From Pseudocitrobacter vendiensis (GTDB lineage: Bacteria; Pseudomonadota; Gammaproteobacteria; Enterobacterales; Enterobacteriaceae), in the NCBI RefSeq assembly GCF_943590815.1, contig NZ_CALSBS010000036.1, forward strand, positions 1-37,763: a DNA stretch of 37,763 bases, in the 5' to 3' direction. The notes below the pieces were generated by a model. It worked only from the letters and a program-made list of their open reading frames with translations. It was not told the DNA's origin and did not search any database. A program made the translations under genes and the position numbers. How positions within the stretch are numbered: position 1 is the first letter of the stretch; each line of letters begins with the position of its first letter. Positions 19,122 to 27,509 of the stretch are shown here, piece by piece.

Positions 19122-19832
19122 ATGATGGAAAATCAGTCCACCGTTGAGAATGCCAAAGAGAAGTTAGATCGGTGGTTAAAAGATGGCATTACCACGCCGG
19201 GCGGAAAGCTCCCCTCTGAAAGAGAGTTGTGCGAGCTGCTGGGCATTAAACGTATGACGCTGCGTCAGGCATTGTTGAGCCTTGAAGCGGAATCAAAAAT
19301 CTTTCGCAAAGACCGTAAAGGCTGGTTCGTCACGCAACCGCGTTTTAATTACAGCCCCGAGCTGTCGGCAAGCTTTCAACGCGCGGCCATTGAGCAGGGT
19401 AGAGAGCCCTCCTGGGGATTTACGGAGAAAAGCCTGATTACGGACCTGCCGGAAATGCTACTGCCTCTGACGGCGGCGACACCCTCTGAGACGCTTTATC
19501 GTGTAACAGGGTGGGGCGCGCTGGAAGGCCATAAAGTCTTCTATCATGAAACGTATATCAATCCGGAAGTGGCGCCAGGCTTTATCGATCAACTTGAAAA
19601 CCACTCTTTTTCCTCGGTTTGGGAAAAATGCTATCAAAAAGAGACCATTGTAAAAAAATTAGTGTTTAAACCCGTCAGAATGCCGGGCGATATCAGTAAA
19701 CATCTGGGTGGCTCTGCCGGTATGCCTGCTATTTTAATTGAAAAGCACCGGGCCGACCGGAATAGCAATATTGTACAAGTAGACATTGAATATTGGCGGT
19801 TTGAGGCGGTTGACCTCATCATTAATCTGTAG
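19122..19832 (+). CDS. yihL: GntR-family transcriptional regulator YihL
   Basis: This 236-residue DNA-binding regulator has an N-terminal winged HTH of the GntR type (residues about 10-75; LPSERELCELLGIKRMTLRQ is the recognition region). A C-terminal UTRA-type effector domain follows (about 90-230). I chose the ATG at 19122 (MMENQ) because AGGAT lies upstream and the length equals E. coli YihL. A longer reading from 19047 has a non-family hydrophobic N-terminus. It stands 7 nt before yihM and probably controls yihLMN. The effector is unknown. Confidence 0.9.
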   Translation: MMENQSTVENAKEKLDRWLKDGITTPGGKLPSERELCELLGIKRMTLRQALLSLEAESKIFRKDRKGWFVTQPRFNYSPELSASFQRAAIEQGREPSWGFTEKSLITDLPEMLLPLTAATPSETLYRVTGWGALEGHKVFYHETYINPEVAPGFIDQLENHSFSSVWEKCYQKETIVKKLVFKPVRMPGDISKHLGGSAGMPAILIEKHRADRNSNIVQVDIEYWRFEAVDLIINL

Positions 19833-19839
19833 GTGTTTT

Positions 19840-20820
19840 ATGCTCACAATAAATAACGCAAGAAAAATTCTACAACGTGTCGATAATCTTCCTCTTTATC
19901 TGCATGCCTACGCATTTCATTTAAATATGCGCCTTGAACGTGTATTACCGGGTGACTTGCTGGATATTGCTTATGAGAATCAGCTACGCGGCGTCAAAAT
20001 TCACGTACTGGATGGCGAGCGCTTCTCACTGGAAAACATGAGTGATAGCGAACTTGCGGCCTTTGGCGAAAAAGCCCGCCAGCTCACTCTGGATGTGCAT
20101 ATCGAAACCAGTGCTTCTGATAAAAAAGCGATCGACCAGGCTGTCGGGATTGCCTTAAAAACGGGCGCGTCATCGGTCCGTTTTTATCCGCGCTACGAAG
20201 GGCATTTGCAGCAAGTGATGTCGGTGATTGCCCGTGATATCGCGTACATTCGCGATACGTATCAGAACAGCGGATTAACCTTCACCCTGGAGCAGCATGA
20301 GGACCTGAAAAGCCACGAGTTGGCGACGCTTATTCAAGACAGCGGAATGGATTCTCTATCCTTACTGTTTGATTTTGCAAACATGATTAACGCCAACGAA
20401 CATCCTTTGGACGCGTTAAAAACCATGTCCCCGCATATCACCCAGGTGCATATTAAAGATGCGCTGATCGTCAATGAGGACGGTGGGCTGGGGCATAAAG
20501 CCTGTATTTCCGGGCAGGGTGACATGCCATTCAAAGATCTGTTAACCGACCTTATCTGTCTCGGCGACGAAGAGCCGCAGGTGATGGCTTACGGCCTGGA
20601 AGAAGAAGTGGATTATTATGCTCCGGCATTTCGTTTTGAGCACGAAGGTGATAACCCGTGGATCCCCTATCGTGAAATGAGTGAAACACCATTACCTGAA
20701 AAAAGTGCGCTGGACGCTCGGTTGAGTAAAGAAAAGCAGGATGCGGTAAATCAGATAAATTATGTTCGGAGCGTGTTGCAACAAATAAAACAAGAGGCGA
20801 CGCATCTTCTAAATCACTAA
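19840..20820 (+). CDS. yihM: TIM-barrel sugar isomerase-like protein YihM
   Basis: This is a 326-residue protein of the xylose isomerase-like TIM-barrel superfamily. Typical features are acidic and histidine residues at barrel strand ends (TLEQHEDLKSHE, FDFANM, HITQVHIKDA), which suggest a divalent-metal site. No substrate is established. I start at the ATG at 19840, preceded by AGGTG that overlaps the yihL stop. The two genes are 7 nt apart and probably translationally linked. A carbohydrate role is inferred only from the fold and the neighbouring regulator and transporter. Confidence 0.88.
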   Translation: MLTINNARKILQRVDNLPLYLHAYAFHLNMRLERVLPGDLLDIAYENQLRGVKIHVLDGERFSLENMSDSELAAFGEKARQLTLDVHIETSASDKKAIDQAVGIALKTGASSVRFYPRYEGHLQQVMSVIARDIAYIRDTYQNSGLTFTLEQHEDLKSHELATLIQDSGMDSLSLLFDFANMINANEHPLDALKTMSPHITQVHIKDALIVNEDGGLGHKACISGQGDMPFKDLLTDLICLGDEEPQVMAYGLEEEVDYYAPAFRFEHEGDNPWIPYREMSETPLPEKSALDARLSKEKQDAVNQINYVRSVLQQIKQEATHLLNH

Positions 20821-20895
20821 TATGCTTTAAATTTATTAGCAGTTAATAAAAACCATCTTATAAGGATGGCCGGTATCCTATTGCCTTTTAAGACA

Positions 20896-20912
20896 GCGAT
20901 TTAAAAAATCGC
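20896..20912 (+). promoter_or_regulatory. Hairpin in the yihN leader
   Basis: GCGATTT and its complement AAATCGC are separated by 3 nt just before the AGGGGA ribosome-binding site of yihN. A second short hairpin (CCATC...GATGG) lies at about 20852-20868. They may be mRNA stability or processing elements, or a weak intercistronic terminator. Confidence 0.4.
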
Positions 20913-20924
20913 ATAGGGGATGTT

Positions 20925-22190
20925 ATGCTCACGAAAAAGAAATGGGCGTTATTTAGTCTGTTAACGCTCTGTGGCGGTACGATTTATAAATTACCTTCAC
21001 TGAAAGATGCGTTCTATATTCCGATGCAGGAGTATTTCCATTTGACCAATGGTCAAATAGGTAATGCGATGTCGGTAAACTCATTTGTTACGACCATCGG
21101 CTTTTTCCTCTCAATCTATTTTGCCGACAAACTGCCGCGTAAATACACCATGTCTTTTTCGCTCATCGCGACGGGTTTACTGGGCGTTTATTTGACGACC
21201 ATGCCGGGATACTGGGGCATCCTCTTTGTCTGGGCGCTGTTTGGTGTCACCTGCGACATGATGAACTGGCCGGTACTGCTGAAATCGGTAAGCCGGCTGG
21301 GTAACAGTGAACAGCAGGGCCGTTTGTTTGGTTTCTTTGAAACGGGGCGCGGCATCGTCGATACCGTTGTCGCATTCTCCGCACTGGCCGTCTTCGCCTG
21401 GTTCGGCAGTGGCTTATTGGGCTTCAAGGCGGGTATCTGGTTCTATTCCATCATCGTGATTGCCGTCGGCGTTATCATCTTCTTCGTGCTGAATGACAAA
21501 GAAGAGGCGCCGTCGGTTGAGGTGACAAAGGATGAAGACGCCAGCAAAAACACCAGCATGACGTCGGTTTTGAAAGACAAAACCATCTGGCTCATCGCCT
21601 TCAACGTCTTCTTTGTGTACGCGGTGTACTGCGGCCTGACGTTCTTCATTCCGTTCCTGAAAAACATCTACATGCTGCCCGTCGCGCTGGTGGGCGCGTA
21701 TGGCATTATTAACCAGTACTGCCTGAAAATGATCGGCGGTCCGGTTGGCGGCATGATTTCTGACAAAATCCTGAAATCACCCAGCAAATACCTGTGCTAC
21801 ACCTTTGTGATCAGCACCGTGGCACTGATTCTGCTGATTATGCTGCCGCATGAAAGCATGCCGGTTTATCTCGGCATGATGTGTACATTGGGCTTTGGCG
21901 CTATCGTCTTTACCCAGCGTGCCGTCTTCTTCGCGCCGATTGGTGAAGCGAAAATCGCCGAAAACCAGACCGGTGCCGCGATGGCGCTCGGCAGCTTCAT
22001 CGGTTACGCCCCGGCGATGTTCTGCTTTAGCCTCTACGGCTACATTCTGGATTTAAACCCGGGGATCGTCGGCTACAAGATTGTGTTTGGCATCATGGCC
22101 TGCTTCGCCTTCTGCGGCGCGGTGGTCTCGGTGATGCTGGTTAAGCGCATTAGCCAGCGTAAGAAAGAGATGCTGGCGGCAGAGGCTTGA
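20925..22190 (+). CDS. yihN: Major facilitator superfamily transporter YihN
   Basis: This 421-residue inner-membrane protein has about 12 predicted transmembrane helices in two halves. A hydrophilic, charged central loop lies around residues 190-215 (NDKEEAPSVEVTKDEDASKN). The loop between helices 2 and 3 has the MFS-like ADKLPRK motif. The substrate is not known. It follows yihM by 104 nt and has a strong AGGGGA ribosome-binding site, so yihLMN may form one operon in which YihN imports the substrate of YihM. In E. coli the sulfoquinovose genes lie downstream; here they do not. Confidence 0.9.
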   Translation: MLTKKKWALFSLLTLCGGTIYKLPSLKDAFYIPMQEYFHLTNGQIGNAMSVNSFVTTIGFFLSIYFADKLPRKYTMSFSLIATGLLGVYLTTMPGYWGILFVWALFGVTCDMMNWPVLLKSVSRLGNSEQQGRLFGFFETGRGIVDTVVAFSALAVFAWFGSGLLGFKAGIWFYSIIVIAVGVIIFFVLNDKEEAPSVEVTKDEDASKNTSMTSVLKDKTIWLIAFNVFFVYAVYCGLTFFIPFLKNIYMLPVALVGAYGIINQYCLKMIGGPVGGMISDKILKSPSKYLCYTFVISTVALILLIMLPHESMPVYLGMMCTLGFGAIVFTQRAVFFAPIGEAKIAENQTGAAMALGSFIGYAPAMFCFSLYGYILDLNPGIVGYKIVFGIMACFAFCGAVVSVMLVKRISQRKKEMLAAEA

Positions 22191-22205
22191 TTCTACGTCC
22201 AAATG

Positions 22206-22230
22206 GGCCGCGCAAACTGGCGGCCTTTTC
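22206..22230 (+). terminator. Intrinsic terminator of yihN
   Basis: GGCCGC and GCGGCC form a stem with an 8-nt loop followed by TTTTC, about 15 nt after the yihN stop. Confidence 0.75.
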
Positions 22231-22321
22231 TTATATGCCTCACACTTATCCCGTCCACTCCATAGTCAAACCCCACCTTTCCCGCTACAGTTAATTTTCG
22301 ACGGCGAGAAAGGAGGCGAAA

Positions 22322-22921
22322 ATGCTCTATATCTTTGATTTAGGTAATGTGATTGTCGATATCGACTTCAACCGTGTGTTCGGGGCGTGGAGCGATCTTA
22401 CCCGAGTGCCGCTGGCTACGCTCAAGCAGAGTTTTACCATGGGCGAAGCCTTCCATCAGCATGAACGGGGTGAAATCACCGATGAAGCATTTGCCGAAGC
22501 GATTTGTCATGAGATGGATCTCCCACTGAGCTATGAGCAGTTCTCCCACGGCTGGCAGGCGATTTTTGTTTCGCTGCGACCGGAGGTGATTGAGATCATG
22601 CATAAACTGCGCGAGCAGGGTCATCGTGTGGTGGTGCTCTCTAATACCAACCGTCTGCACACTACATTCTGGCCGGATGAATACCCGGAAATTCACGCCG
22701 CGGCGGACCATGTTTATCTGTCGCAAGAGATGGGGATGCGTAAACCGGAAGCGCGTATCTACCAGCGGGTGCTTGAAGCAGAAGGTTTTTCTGCCGCCGA
22801 TACGGTCTTTTTTGATGATAATGCCGATAATATAGAGGGAGCCAATCAATTGGGGATCACCTCTATCCTGGTAACGGGTAAAGAGACGATACCTCGCTAC
22901 TTTACGAAGCAGTTATGTTAA
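22322..22921 (+). CDS. yihX: Alpha-D-glucose-1-phosphate phosphatase YihX
   Basis: YihX is a cytosolic HAD-superfamily phosphatase that in E. coli hydrolyses glucose-1-phosphate. The 199-residue protein has motif I at FDLGNV with nucleophile Asp6; the position usually held by a second Asp is Gly, as in the DLGNV/DLGGV subgroup. Motif II is VVLSNTN, the motif III Lys is in MRKPEARI, and motif IV is FFDDNADN. A strong AAAGGAGG ribosome-binding site precedes the ATG. The end overlaps the yihY start by 7 nt, so the pair is coupled. Glycogen breakdown is its proposed setting. Confidence 0.94.
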   Translation: MLYIFDLGNVIVDIDFNRVFGAWSDLTRVPLATLKQSFTMGEAFHQHERGEITDEAFAEAICHEMDLPLSYEQFSHGWQAIFVSLRPEVIEIMHKLREQGHRVVVLSNTNRLHTTFWPDEYPEIHAAADHVYLSQEMGMRKPEARIYQRVLEAEGFSAADTVFFDDNADNIEGANQLGITSILVTGKETIPRYFTKQLC

Positions 22922-23781
22922 AAACCGTTCATCAAAAAACCATTCATCATACCCGGCCACTGGTGGCGTGGGGAAAGCTCCTCTGGCGGCGCATCGACGA
23001 AGATAATATGACGACGCTGGCCGGTAATCTGGCCTATGTGTCGTTGCTCTCGCTGGTACCGCTGGTGGCCGTGGTTTTCGCGCTGTTCGCCGCTTTTCCA
23101 ATGTTTTCTGAGGTCAGCGTTCAGATTCGGCACTTCATCTTTGCCAACTTTATTCCGGCGACCGGTGACGTTATTCAGCGCTATATTGAGCAATTCGTCG
23201 CCAATTCCAACCGTATGACGGCAGTCGGCGCCTGCGGGCTTATCGTCACGGCGCTGCTGTTGATGTACTCCATCGATAGCGCGCTGAATACCATCTGGCG
23301 CAGCAAACGCGTCCGGCCAAAAGTCTACTCGTTTGCGATTTACTGGATGATCCTCACGCTTGGGCCATTGCTGGCGGGGGCTAGCCTCGCGATTAGCTCG
23401 TACCTGCTATCGCTGCGTTGGGCGAGTGAGTTTAATAGCGCGGTGGATAATGCATTACGTATCTTCCCGCTTCTGCTGTCGTGGATCTCCTTCTGGCTGC
23501 TCTACAGCGTGGTGCCGACGACGCGTGTGCCGAACCGCGATGCGATTATCGGCGCGCTGGTGGCGGCATTGCTTTACGAGCTCGGTAAAAAAGCTTTTGC
23601 GTTATACATCACCGCATTCCCTTCCTATCAGTTGATTTACGGCGTGCTCGCCGTCGTGCCTATCCTTTTTGTTTGGGTCTACTGGACCTGGTGTATCGTC
23701 TTGCTTGGGGCAGAAATAACTGTCACTCTCGGGGAATACCGAAAACTTAAAACAGAACAACAAGAAGCAGAACAACTATGA
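22915..23781 (+). CDS. yihY: Inner-membrane protein YihY (UPF0761, YihY/virulence factor BrkB family)
   Basis: This 288-residue membrane protein has about six or seven hydrophobic helices and belongs to the YihY/BrkB family. It was once mis-assigned as ribonuclease BN, which is a different protein. Its transport or structural role is not established. It overlaps yihX by 7 nt at its start and dtd by 4 nt (ATGA) at its end. These overlaps place it within one run, yihX-yihY-dtd-fabY. The cytosolic C-terminal tail is charged ([14 protein letters not shown]). Confidence 0.92.
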   Translation: MLKTVHQKTIHHTRPLVAWGKLLWRRIDEDNMTTLAGNLAYVSLLSLVPLVAVVFALFAAFPMFSEVSVQIRHFIFANFIPATGDVIQRYIEQFVANSNRMTAVGACGLIVTALLLMYSIDSALNTIWRSKRVRPKVYSFAIYWMILTLGPLLAGASLAISSYLLSLRWASEFNSAVDNALRIFPLLLSWISFWLLYSVVPTTRVPNRDAIIGALVAALLYELGKKAFALYITAFPSYQLIYGVLAVVPILFVWVYWTWCIVLLGAEITVTLGEYRKLKTEQQEAEQL

Positions 23782-24215
23782 TTGCATTGATTCAACGCGT
23801 AACCCGGGCCAGCGTCACCGTGGCGGATGAAGTGACGGGCGAAATCGGACCAGGACTTTTAGTGTTATTAGGTGTCGAAAAGGATGACGACGAGCAAAAA
23901 GCTAACCGCCTGTGCGAGCGCGTGCTGGGTTATCGCATATTCAGTGATGCGGAAGGCAAGATGAATCTCAACGTGCAACAGGCGGGGGGAAGCGTGCTGG
24001 TGGTGTCGCAGTTTACGCTGGCGGCGGATACCGAACGCGGCATGCGTCCGAGTTTCTCTAAAGGCGCAGAGCCGCAGAGAGCAGAAGCGCTGTATGACTA
24101 CTTTGTTGAACGTTGCCGCCAGCAAGAGATGAACACCCACACCGGACGATTCGCTGCCGATATGCAGGTATCGCTGGTCAATGATGGTCCCGTTACCTTC
24201 TGGTTGCAGGTATGA
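23778..24215 (+). CDS. dtd: D-aminoacyl-tRNA deacylase
   Basis: Dtd hydrolyses D-amino acids, and also glycine mischarged on tRNA-Ala, from tRNA and so protects translation. The 145-residue homodimeric enzyme shows both signature motifs: SQFTLAAD near residue 78 and the C-terminal NDGPVTFW, which fits the NxGPxT consensus carrying the cross-subunit Gly-cisPro site. It overlaps yihY and fabY by 4 nt each. The length equals E. coli Dtd. Confidence 0.96.
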   Translation: MIALIQRVTRASVTVADEVTGEIGPGLLVLLGVEKDDDEQKANRLCERVLGYRIFSDAEGKMNLNVQQAGGSVLVVSQFTLAADTERGMRPSFSKGAEPQRAEALYDYFVERCRQQEMNTHTGRFAADMQVSLVNDGPVTFWLQV

Positions 24216-25201
24216 ACCAACTTCCAGTAAGACTACGGGCGACAAAAGAGAGTGCTGCTATGTATCATCTTCGAGTGCCGCAAACGGAAGAAGAGTTAGA
24301 CCGCTACTACCAGTTCCGCTGGGAAATGCTGCGTAAACCCCTTCATCAGCCGAAAGGTTCTGAGCGCGATGCCTGGGATGCGATGGCGCATCATCAAATG
24401 GTGGTGGATGAAGAGGGCAATCTGGTCGCGATCGGGCGTCTCTACATCAATGCCGATTTTGAAGCCTCGATTCGTTTTATGGCGGTGCACCCGTCCGTGC
24501 AGGATAAAGGCCTTGGTACGCTGATGGCGATGACGCTGGAGTCCGTCGCGCGTCAGGAAGGCGTTAAGCGCGTAACCTGTAGCGCGCGCGAAGATGCGGT
24601 CGAATTCTTTGCCAAGCTCGGATTCGTAAATCAGGGCGAAATCACTACGCCCACCACCACACCCATTCGCCATTTTCTGATGATAAAACCAGTAGCCTCG
24701 CTGGATGACATTCTGCATCGCGGAGACTGGTGCGGCCAGCTTCAACAGGCCTGGTATGAGCATATCCCGCTCAGCGAAAAGATGGGCGTGCGTATTCAGC
24801 AGTATACCGGGCAGAAATTTATCACCACCATGCCCGAGACGGGCAATCAAAATCCGCACCATACGCTGTTTGCCGGCAGTCTGTTTTCTCTGGCGACGCT
24901 CACCGGTTGGGGGCTCATCTGGCTGATGCTGCGCGAACGCCATCTGGGTGGCACTATCATCCTTGCCGATGCGCATATTCGTTACAGTCATCCCATCAGC
25001 GGCAAGCCGCAGGCGGTAGCCGATCTCGGCTCACTAAGCGGCGACCTTGATCGGTTGGCGCGAGGGCGCAAAGCGCGCGTGCAGCTGCTGGTAGAGTTGT
25101 CCGGTGATGACAACCCTGGTGCCGTATTTGACGGGACTTTCATCGTGCTTCCCGCGAAGCCGTTTGGCGCATTCGAGGAAGGGGGGAATGAGGAGGAGTA
25201 G
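24212..25201 (+). CDS. fabY: Fatty acid biosynthesis protein FabY (YiiD)
   Basis: This 329-residue two-domain protein has an N-terminal GNAT acetyltransferase domain (about residues 15-155; acetyl-CoA loop around [10 protein letters not shown]) and a C-terminal thioesterase-like hot-dog domain (about 180-320). In E. coli it can supply an acetoacetyl-ACP start for fatty acid synthesis when FabH is missing. The ATG at 24212 overlaps the dtd stop and gives the E. coli length. An internal ATG at 24260 would still keep the GNAT domain. The core gene order breaks here and the accessory island begins. Confidence 0.92.
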   Translation: MNQLPVRLRATKESAAMYHLRVPQTEEELDRYYQFRWEMLRKPLHQPKGSERDAWDAMAHHQMVVDEEGNLVAIGRLYINADFEASIRFMAVHPSVQDKGLGTLMAMTLESVARQEGVKRVTCSAREDAVEFFAKLGFVNQGEITTPTTTPIRHFLMIKPVASLDDILHRGDWCGQLQQAWYEHIPLSEKMGVRIQQYTGQKFITTMPETGNQNPHHTLFAGSLFSLATLTGWGLIWLMLRERHLGGTIILADAHIRYSHPISGKPQAVADLGSLSGDLDRLARGRKARVQLLVELSGDDNPGAVFDGTFIVLPAKPFGAFEEGGNEEE

Positions 25202-25203
25202 CC

Positions 25204-25656
25204 TCAATCGATAAAAGTTTCGGCAGGGAGGTTAAAACGTTCTGAAAGAGCTTTGATATGTCGAACGGTTAGCGATCTGCGGCCATTGAGGATGTTGCTG
25301 ATATTGGATTTTGAACCCAGCTCATTGGCTAAATCAGCGGGTTTAAGCCCATTTTGATCCATCAGCGTGCGTAGCATCGCAACGCCGCCAGGCGTATCGT
25401 CCAGCACATTATTGAGATGTGAAAATTCAGGAGCATGCTGTTCATACTGATGGATTTTTGACGAGAGTAGCTCAAATAAAGGGTTGTCTATCTGGTCTCG
25501 ATCAACAAGAAATTCAATGAGTTCCAGTGCCTTAAGGTATTCTCTCTCATTACTCGTCTTTCCCATTAAGGGAATGGACTGCAATGCCAGCATAAAGGCA
25601 TTCACTAACTCCTCGGCATGTCCATTATTCAGCACCTGAGTATGCCTCATCTTCAT
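25204..25656 (-). CDS. higA: HigA-type antitoxin with C-terminal helix-turn-helix
   Basis: This 150-residue protein is of the HigA/YgjM type. The N-terminal region (about 1-85) should fold against the toxin. A C-terminal HTH (about 95-150, with LKPADLANELGSKSNISNILNGR) should bind DNA. It is the second gene of a toxin-first pair and overlaps higB by 4 nt. Two inverted repeats upstream of higB are candidate operators. It ends 2 nt past the fabY stop on the opposite strand, so the module abuts the core gene. The N-terminal start could be the ATG two codons later. Confidence 0.88.
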   Translation of the reverse strand: MKMRHTQVLNNGHAEELVNAFMLALQSIPLMGKTSNEREYLKALELIEFLVDRDQIDNPLFELLSSKIHQYEQHAPEFSHLNNVLDDTPGGVAMLRTLMDQNGLKPADLANELGSKSNISNILNGRRSLTVRHIKALSERFNLPAETFID

Positions 25657-25964
25657 TCTTTATGACCTCGATAGAAGTGATTCAGTCTTTCATATTCCAG
25701 ATGGGTGACAATATGCTTTACGAAAAGCTTCTGCAGCCTGAAATCGATGTAGGCGATGAGCCTCAGATGATTACCGGCGATATCGATGACCCACCATTTG
25801 TTTCTGTATTTAAAGTTATCCAGTGAAGTGAGCTGCTCTCGCATTTCGAGCGGTGTATTGAAGCTTCTCTTTTCGAGCACACTTAATAAGTCTGCTATCG
25901 CTTGAGCGCAATGCGGAAAATGCTCTATCGCCTCATTGAAAGGCTTTCGGTTGATAACGTGCAT
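25653..25964 (-). CDS. higB: HigB-type mRNA interferase toxin
   Basis: This 103-residue toxin of the HigB/YgjN family has a RelE-like fold and is expected to cleave ribosome-bound mRNA. Family features visible are SLDNFKYRNKWWVIDIAGN (residues about 47-65), the GNHLRLIAYI strand and the C-terminal FVKHIVTHLEYERL. The conserved VTHxEYxxL motif is typical. It is transcribed leftward and precedes its antitoxin, the usual higBA order. Activity is inferred; no residue looks obviously lost. Confidence 0.9.
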   Translation of the reverse strand: MHVINRKPFNEAIEHFPHCAQAIADLLSVLEKRSFNTPLEMREQLTSLDNFKYRNKWWVIDIAGNHLRLIAYIDFRLQKLFVKHIVTHLEYERLNHFYRGHKE

Positions 25965-25984
25965 ACTTCAGTTTCCCTACTGAA

Positions 25985-26001
25985 GTTTTCAACCTGAAAA
26001 C
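25985..26001. promoter_or_regulatory. higBA operator 1
   Basis: GTTTTCAA-c-CTGAAAAC is an inverted repeat with one mismatch. It lies about 20 nt before the higB start and just downstream of the predicted -10 box, so bound HigA would block initiation. Confidence 0.75.
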
Positions 26002-26029
26002 AGTGTAGCGCGGAATACGATGTTTTCAA
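26002..26029 (-). promoter_or_regulatory. higBA promoter
   Basis: On the higB strand, -35 TTGAAA (26024-26029), a 16-bp spacer and -10 TACACT (26002-26007) form a good sigma-70 promoter. The -35 hexamer lies inside operator 2. Confidence 0.7.
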
Positions 26030-26038
26030 GTTGAAAAC
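26022..26038. promoter_or_regulatory. higBA operator 2
   Basis: GTTTTCAA-g-TTGAAAAC is a perfect 17-bp palindrome sharing its arms with operator 1. The two centres are 37 bp apart. It covers the predicted -35 box. Confidence 0.78.
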
Positions 26039-26060
26039 AGAGTGAAGTCTGTATCCGGAA

Positions 26061-26969
26061 TTACCTCCCCACCCGGTACGCCACATCTCTCACGGCATCT
26101 CTTGCCGCGAGGCTGATTCCACCCAACTGAAAGAAGCCATGAATCACACCAAGATACTGCTGACAGGTGCACGCCACGCCTTGTTCCGTCATTCGCTGAT
26201 ACAGCGCCTTACCTTCATCGCATAACGGGTCAAATTCTGCGGTGATGATATGCACGGACGGCAGGCCGCTGAAATCATCTCGCCACAGCGGGCTGGCCTC
26301 CGGATGGCGTCGATCGACGTCCGGTAGATAAATTTCATATCCGCTCAGCAGCGTGTCGCGGGTAATGATGTAATCCTTTCCGTTGCGGACATAGCTTTCG
26401 AAATGAGCTGTCGCATCCACCATAGGGTAAATCAGGATAAGTTGTTTGGGTTGCCAGGAACCTGCTGCCTTGAGCCTTAGCGCCGTGACCAGTGCCAGAT
26501 GCCCGCCTGCGCTATCACCAGCCAGGGTAATATGATTTTTATCTACACCAAATAGCTCGGCATGTTGCCACACCAACTCCGCTCCCCGTTGCGCATCATC
26601 ATGCGCGGCAGGAAAGGTGTATTCAGGCGCTAATCGATACTGCACCGCAATGACCCGACACCCGCCATACACCGCCAACTGACGCAGCTGATTATCATGC
26701 GTAGCAAAGCCGCCGCTGATAAAACAGCCGCCGTGGTAGTAGATAACCGTCGGAAGATGCGCCGGACTTTGTAGTGGCGAATAGACGCGAAACGTCATCT
26801 CTTCCAGCTCAATAGTCTGGATAGAGACGAACGGCTCCGTTTCACCCGCCAGGACCGCACTGGCGAGATAGCCCGCCCTCCGGTCATCAATACTCTGCTG
26901 ACGTGAAGAGGGGCGGCCCGCGGCAATAAACGCCTCAACCTGCTCAGCGATACCTTTTTCCAGCACCAT
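26061..26969 (-). CDS. Alpha/beta hydrolase, hormone-sensitive-lipase-family esterase (Aes-like)
   Basis: This 302-residue cytosolic esterase shows the HSL-family oxyanion motif HGGCFISGG and the nucleophile elbow GDSAGGH. It also has an acid in EFDPLCDEG and the catalytic His in VIHGFFQ, so the Ser-Asp-His triad looks complete. It is expected to hydrolyse short-chain acyl esters; the physiological substrate is unknown. AAGGA lies 8 nt before the ATG. No gene of this type sits here in E. coli K-12 as far as I recall. It lies between the first and second toxin-antitoxin modules, so it may be island cargo. Confidence 0.88.
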   Translation of the reverse strand: MVLEKGIAEQVEAFIAAGRPSSRQQSIDDRRAGYLASAVLAGETEPFVSIQTIELEEMTFRVYSPLQSPAHLPTVIYYHGGCFISGGFATHDNQLRQLAVYGGCRVIAVQYRLAPEYTFPAAHDDAQRGAELVWQHAELFGVDKNHITLAGDSAGGHLALVTALRLKAAGSWQPKQLILIYPMVDATAHFESYVRNGKDYIITRDTLLSGYEIYLPDVDRRHPEASPLWRDDFSGLPSVHIITAEFDPLCDEGKALYQRMTEQGVACTCQQYLGVIHGFFQLGGISLAARDAVRDVAYRVGR

Positions 26970-27057
26970 GTTGAAATCCTTTTTGCTGTATGAATGTACA
27001 GTTTTATACGCTCGCTTTTGACGGATGGGAAGAGGGGGAAGCGATAAGTATGAATTT

Positions 27058-27076
27058 TGGAAAGCGGCTCGCAGAA
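27058..27076 (+). repeat. 19-bp direct repeat, copy 1
   Basis: TGGAAAGCGGCTCGCAGAA occurs here and, without change, at 28203-28221. This copy lies upstream of the RelE-type toxin gene. Confidence 0.85.
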
Positions 27077-27104
27077 GGGAAATTGAGAGCGCGAGAATGT
27101 GGTT

Positions 27105-27133
27105 TTGCTGATTTTAGGGCGGTAGGCTATTCA
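27105..27133 (+). promoter_or_regulatory. Candidate promoter of the RelE/NadS-type module
   Basis: TTGCTG (27105-27110), a 17-bp spacer and TATTCA (27128-27133) form a moderate sigma-70 promoter. It ends just before the operator palindrome at 27141. Confidence 0.45.
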
Positions 27134-27140
27134 ATAAATG

Positions 27141-27161
27141 ATGTACGTCAATGGCGTACAT
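27141..27161. promoter_or_regulatory. Operator of the RelE/NadS-type module
   Basis: ATGTACG-N7-CGTACAT is a perfect inverted repeat 36 nt before the toxin start, at the expected transcription start. It is the obvious target for the XRE-type antitoxin. Confidence 0.72.
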
Positions 27162-27197
27162 TAAAGATTTGTCACTCTAAGCCACTGGCGTATTATT

Positions 27198-27509
27198 ATG
27201 ATCTTCATCGAAACGGATTTTTTTACTGAAGATGTTCAAAAGCTATTGAATGACGATGAATACGGTCGTCTCCAGGTTTTTCTCACATTGAATCCTCTTC
27301 ATGGAGATGTCATTCCAGATACGGGCGGTTTGCGAAAAATTCGCTGGATAGCGGAAGGAACAGGAAAGCGGGGCGGTGTGCGCGTTATTTATTACTATCG
27401 CGCTTCAGAGAGTGAGATCCGATTCCTGCTAATCTATAAAAAGGGAATTAAAGATGATCTTACCGCCCAGGAAAAGGCGATGCTACGAATGTTAAATGCG
27501 AGGTGGTAG
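27198..27509 (+). CDS. RelE/HigB2-type toxin
   Basis: This 103-residue RelE-superfamily toxin resembles Vibrio HigB2-type proteins. The middle block DTGGLRKIRW followed by GTGKRGGVRVIYYYR and FLLIYKKG is characteristic, and the end carries DDLTAQEKAML. It should cleave mRNA on the ribosome using the conserved Lys and Arg residues. The ATG has no good ribosome-binding site, which would keep toxin output low. The stop is directly adjacent to the antitoxin ATG. Similarity to the HigB toxin of the first module is only at fold level. Confidence 0.88.
   Translation: MIFIETDFFTEDVQKLLNDDEYGRLQVFLTLNPLHGDVIPDTGGLRKIRWIAEGTGKRGGVRVIYYYRASESEIRFLLIYKKGIKDDLTAQEKAMLRMLNARW

Noticed and set aside
26990-27229. 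79-codon frame before the RelE-type toxin gene
   Set aside because: It has no ribosome-binding site, overlaps the predicted promoter and operator and the toxin start, and matches no family. Part of it is the direct repeat. It is more likely regulatory DNA, possibly with a decayed gene end.
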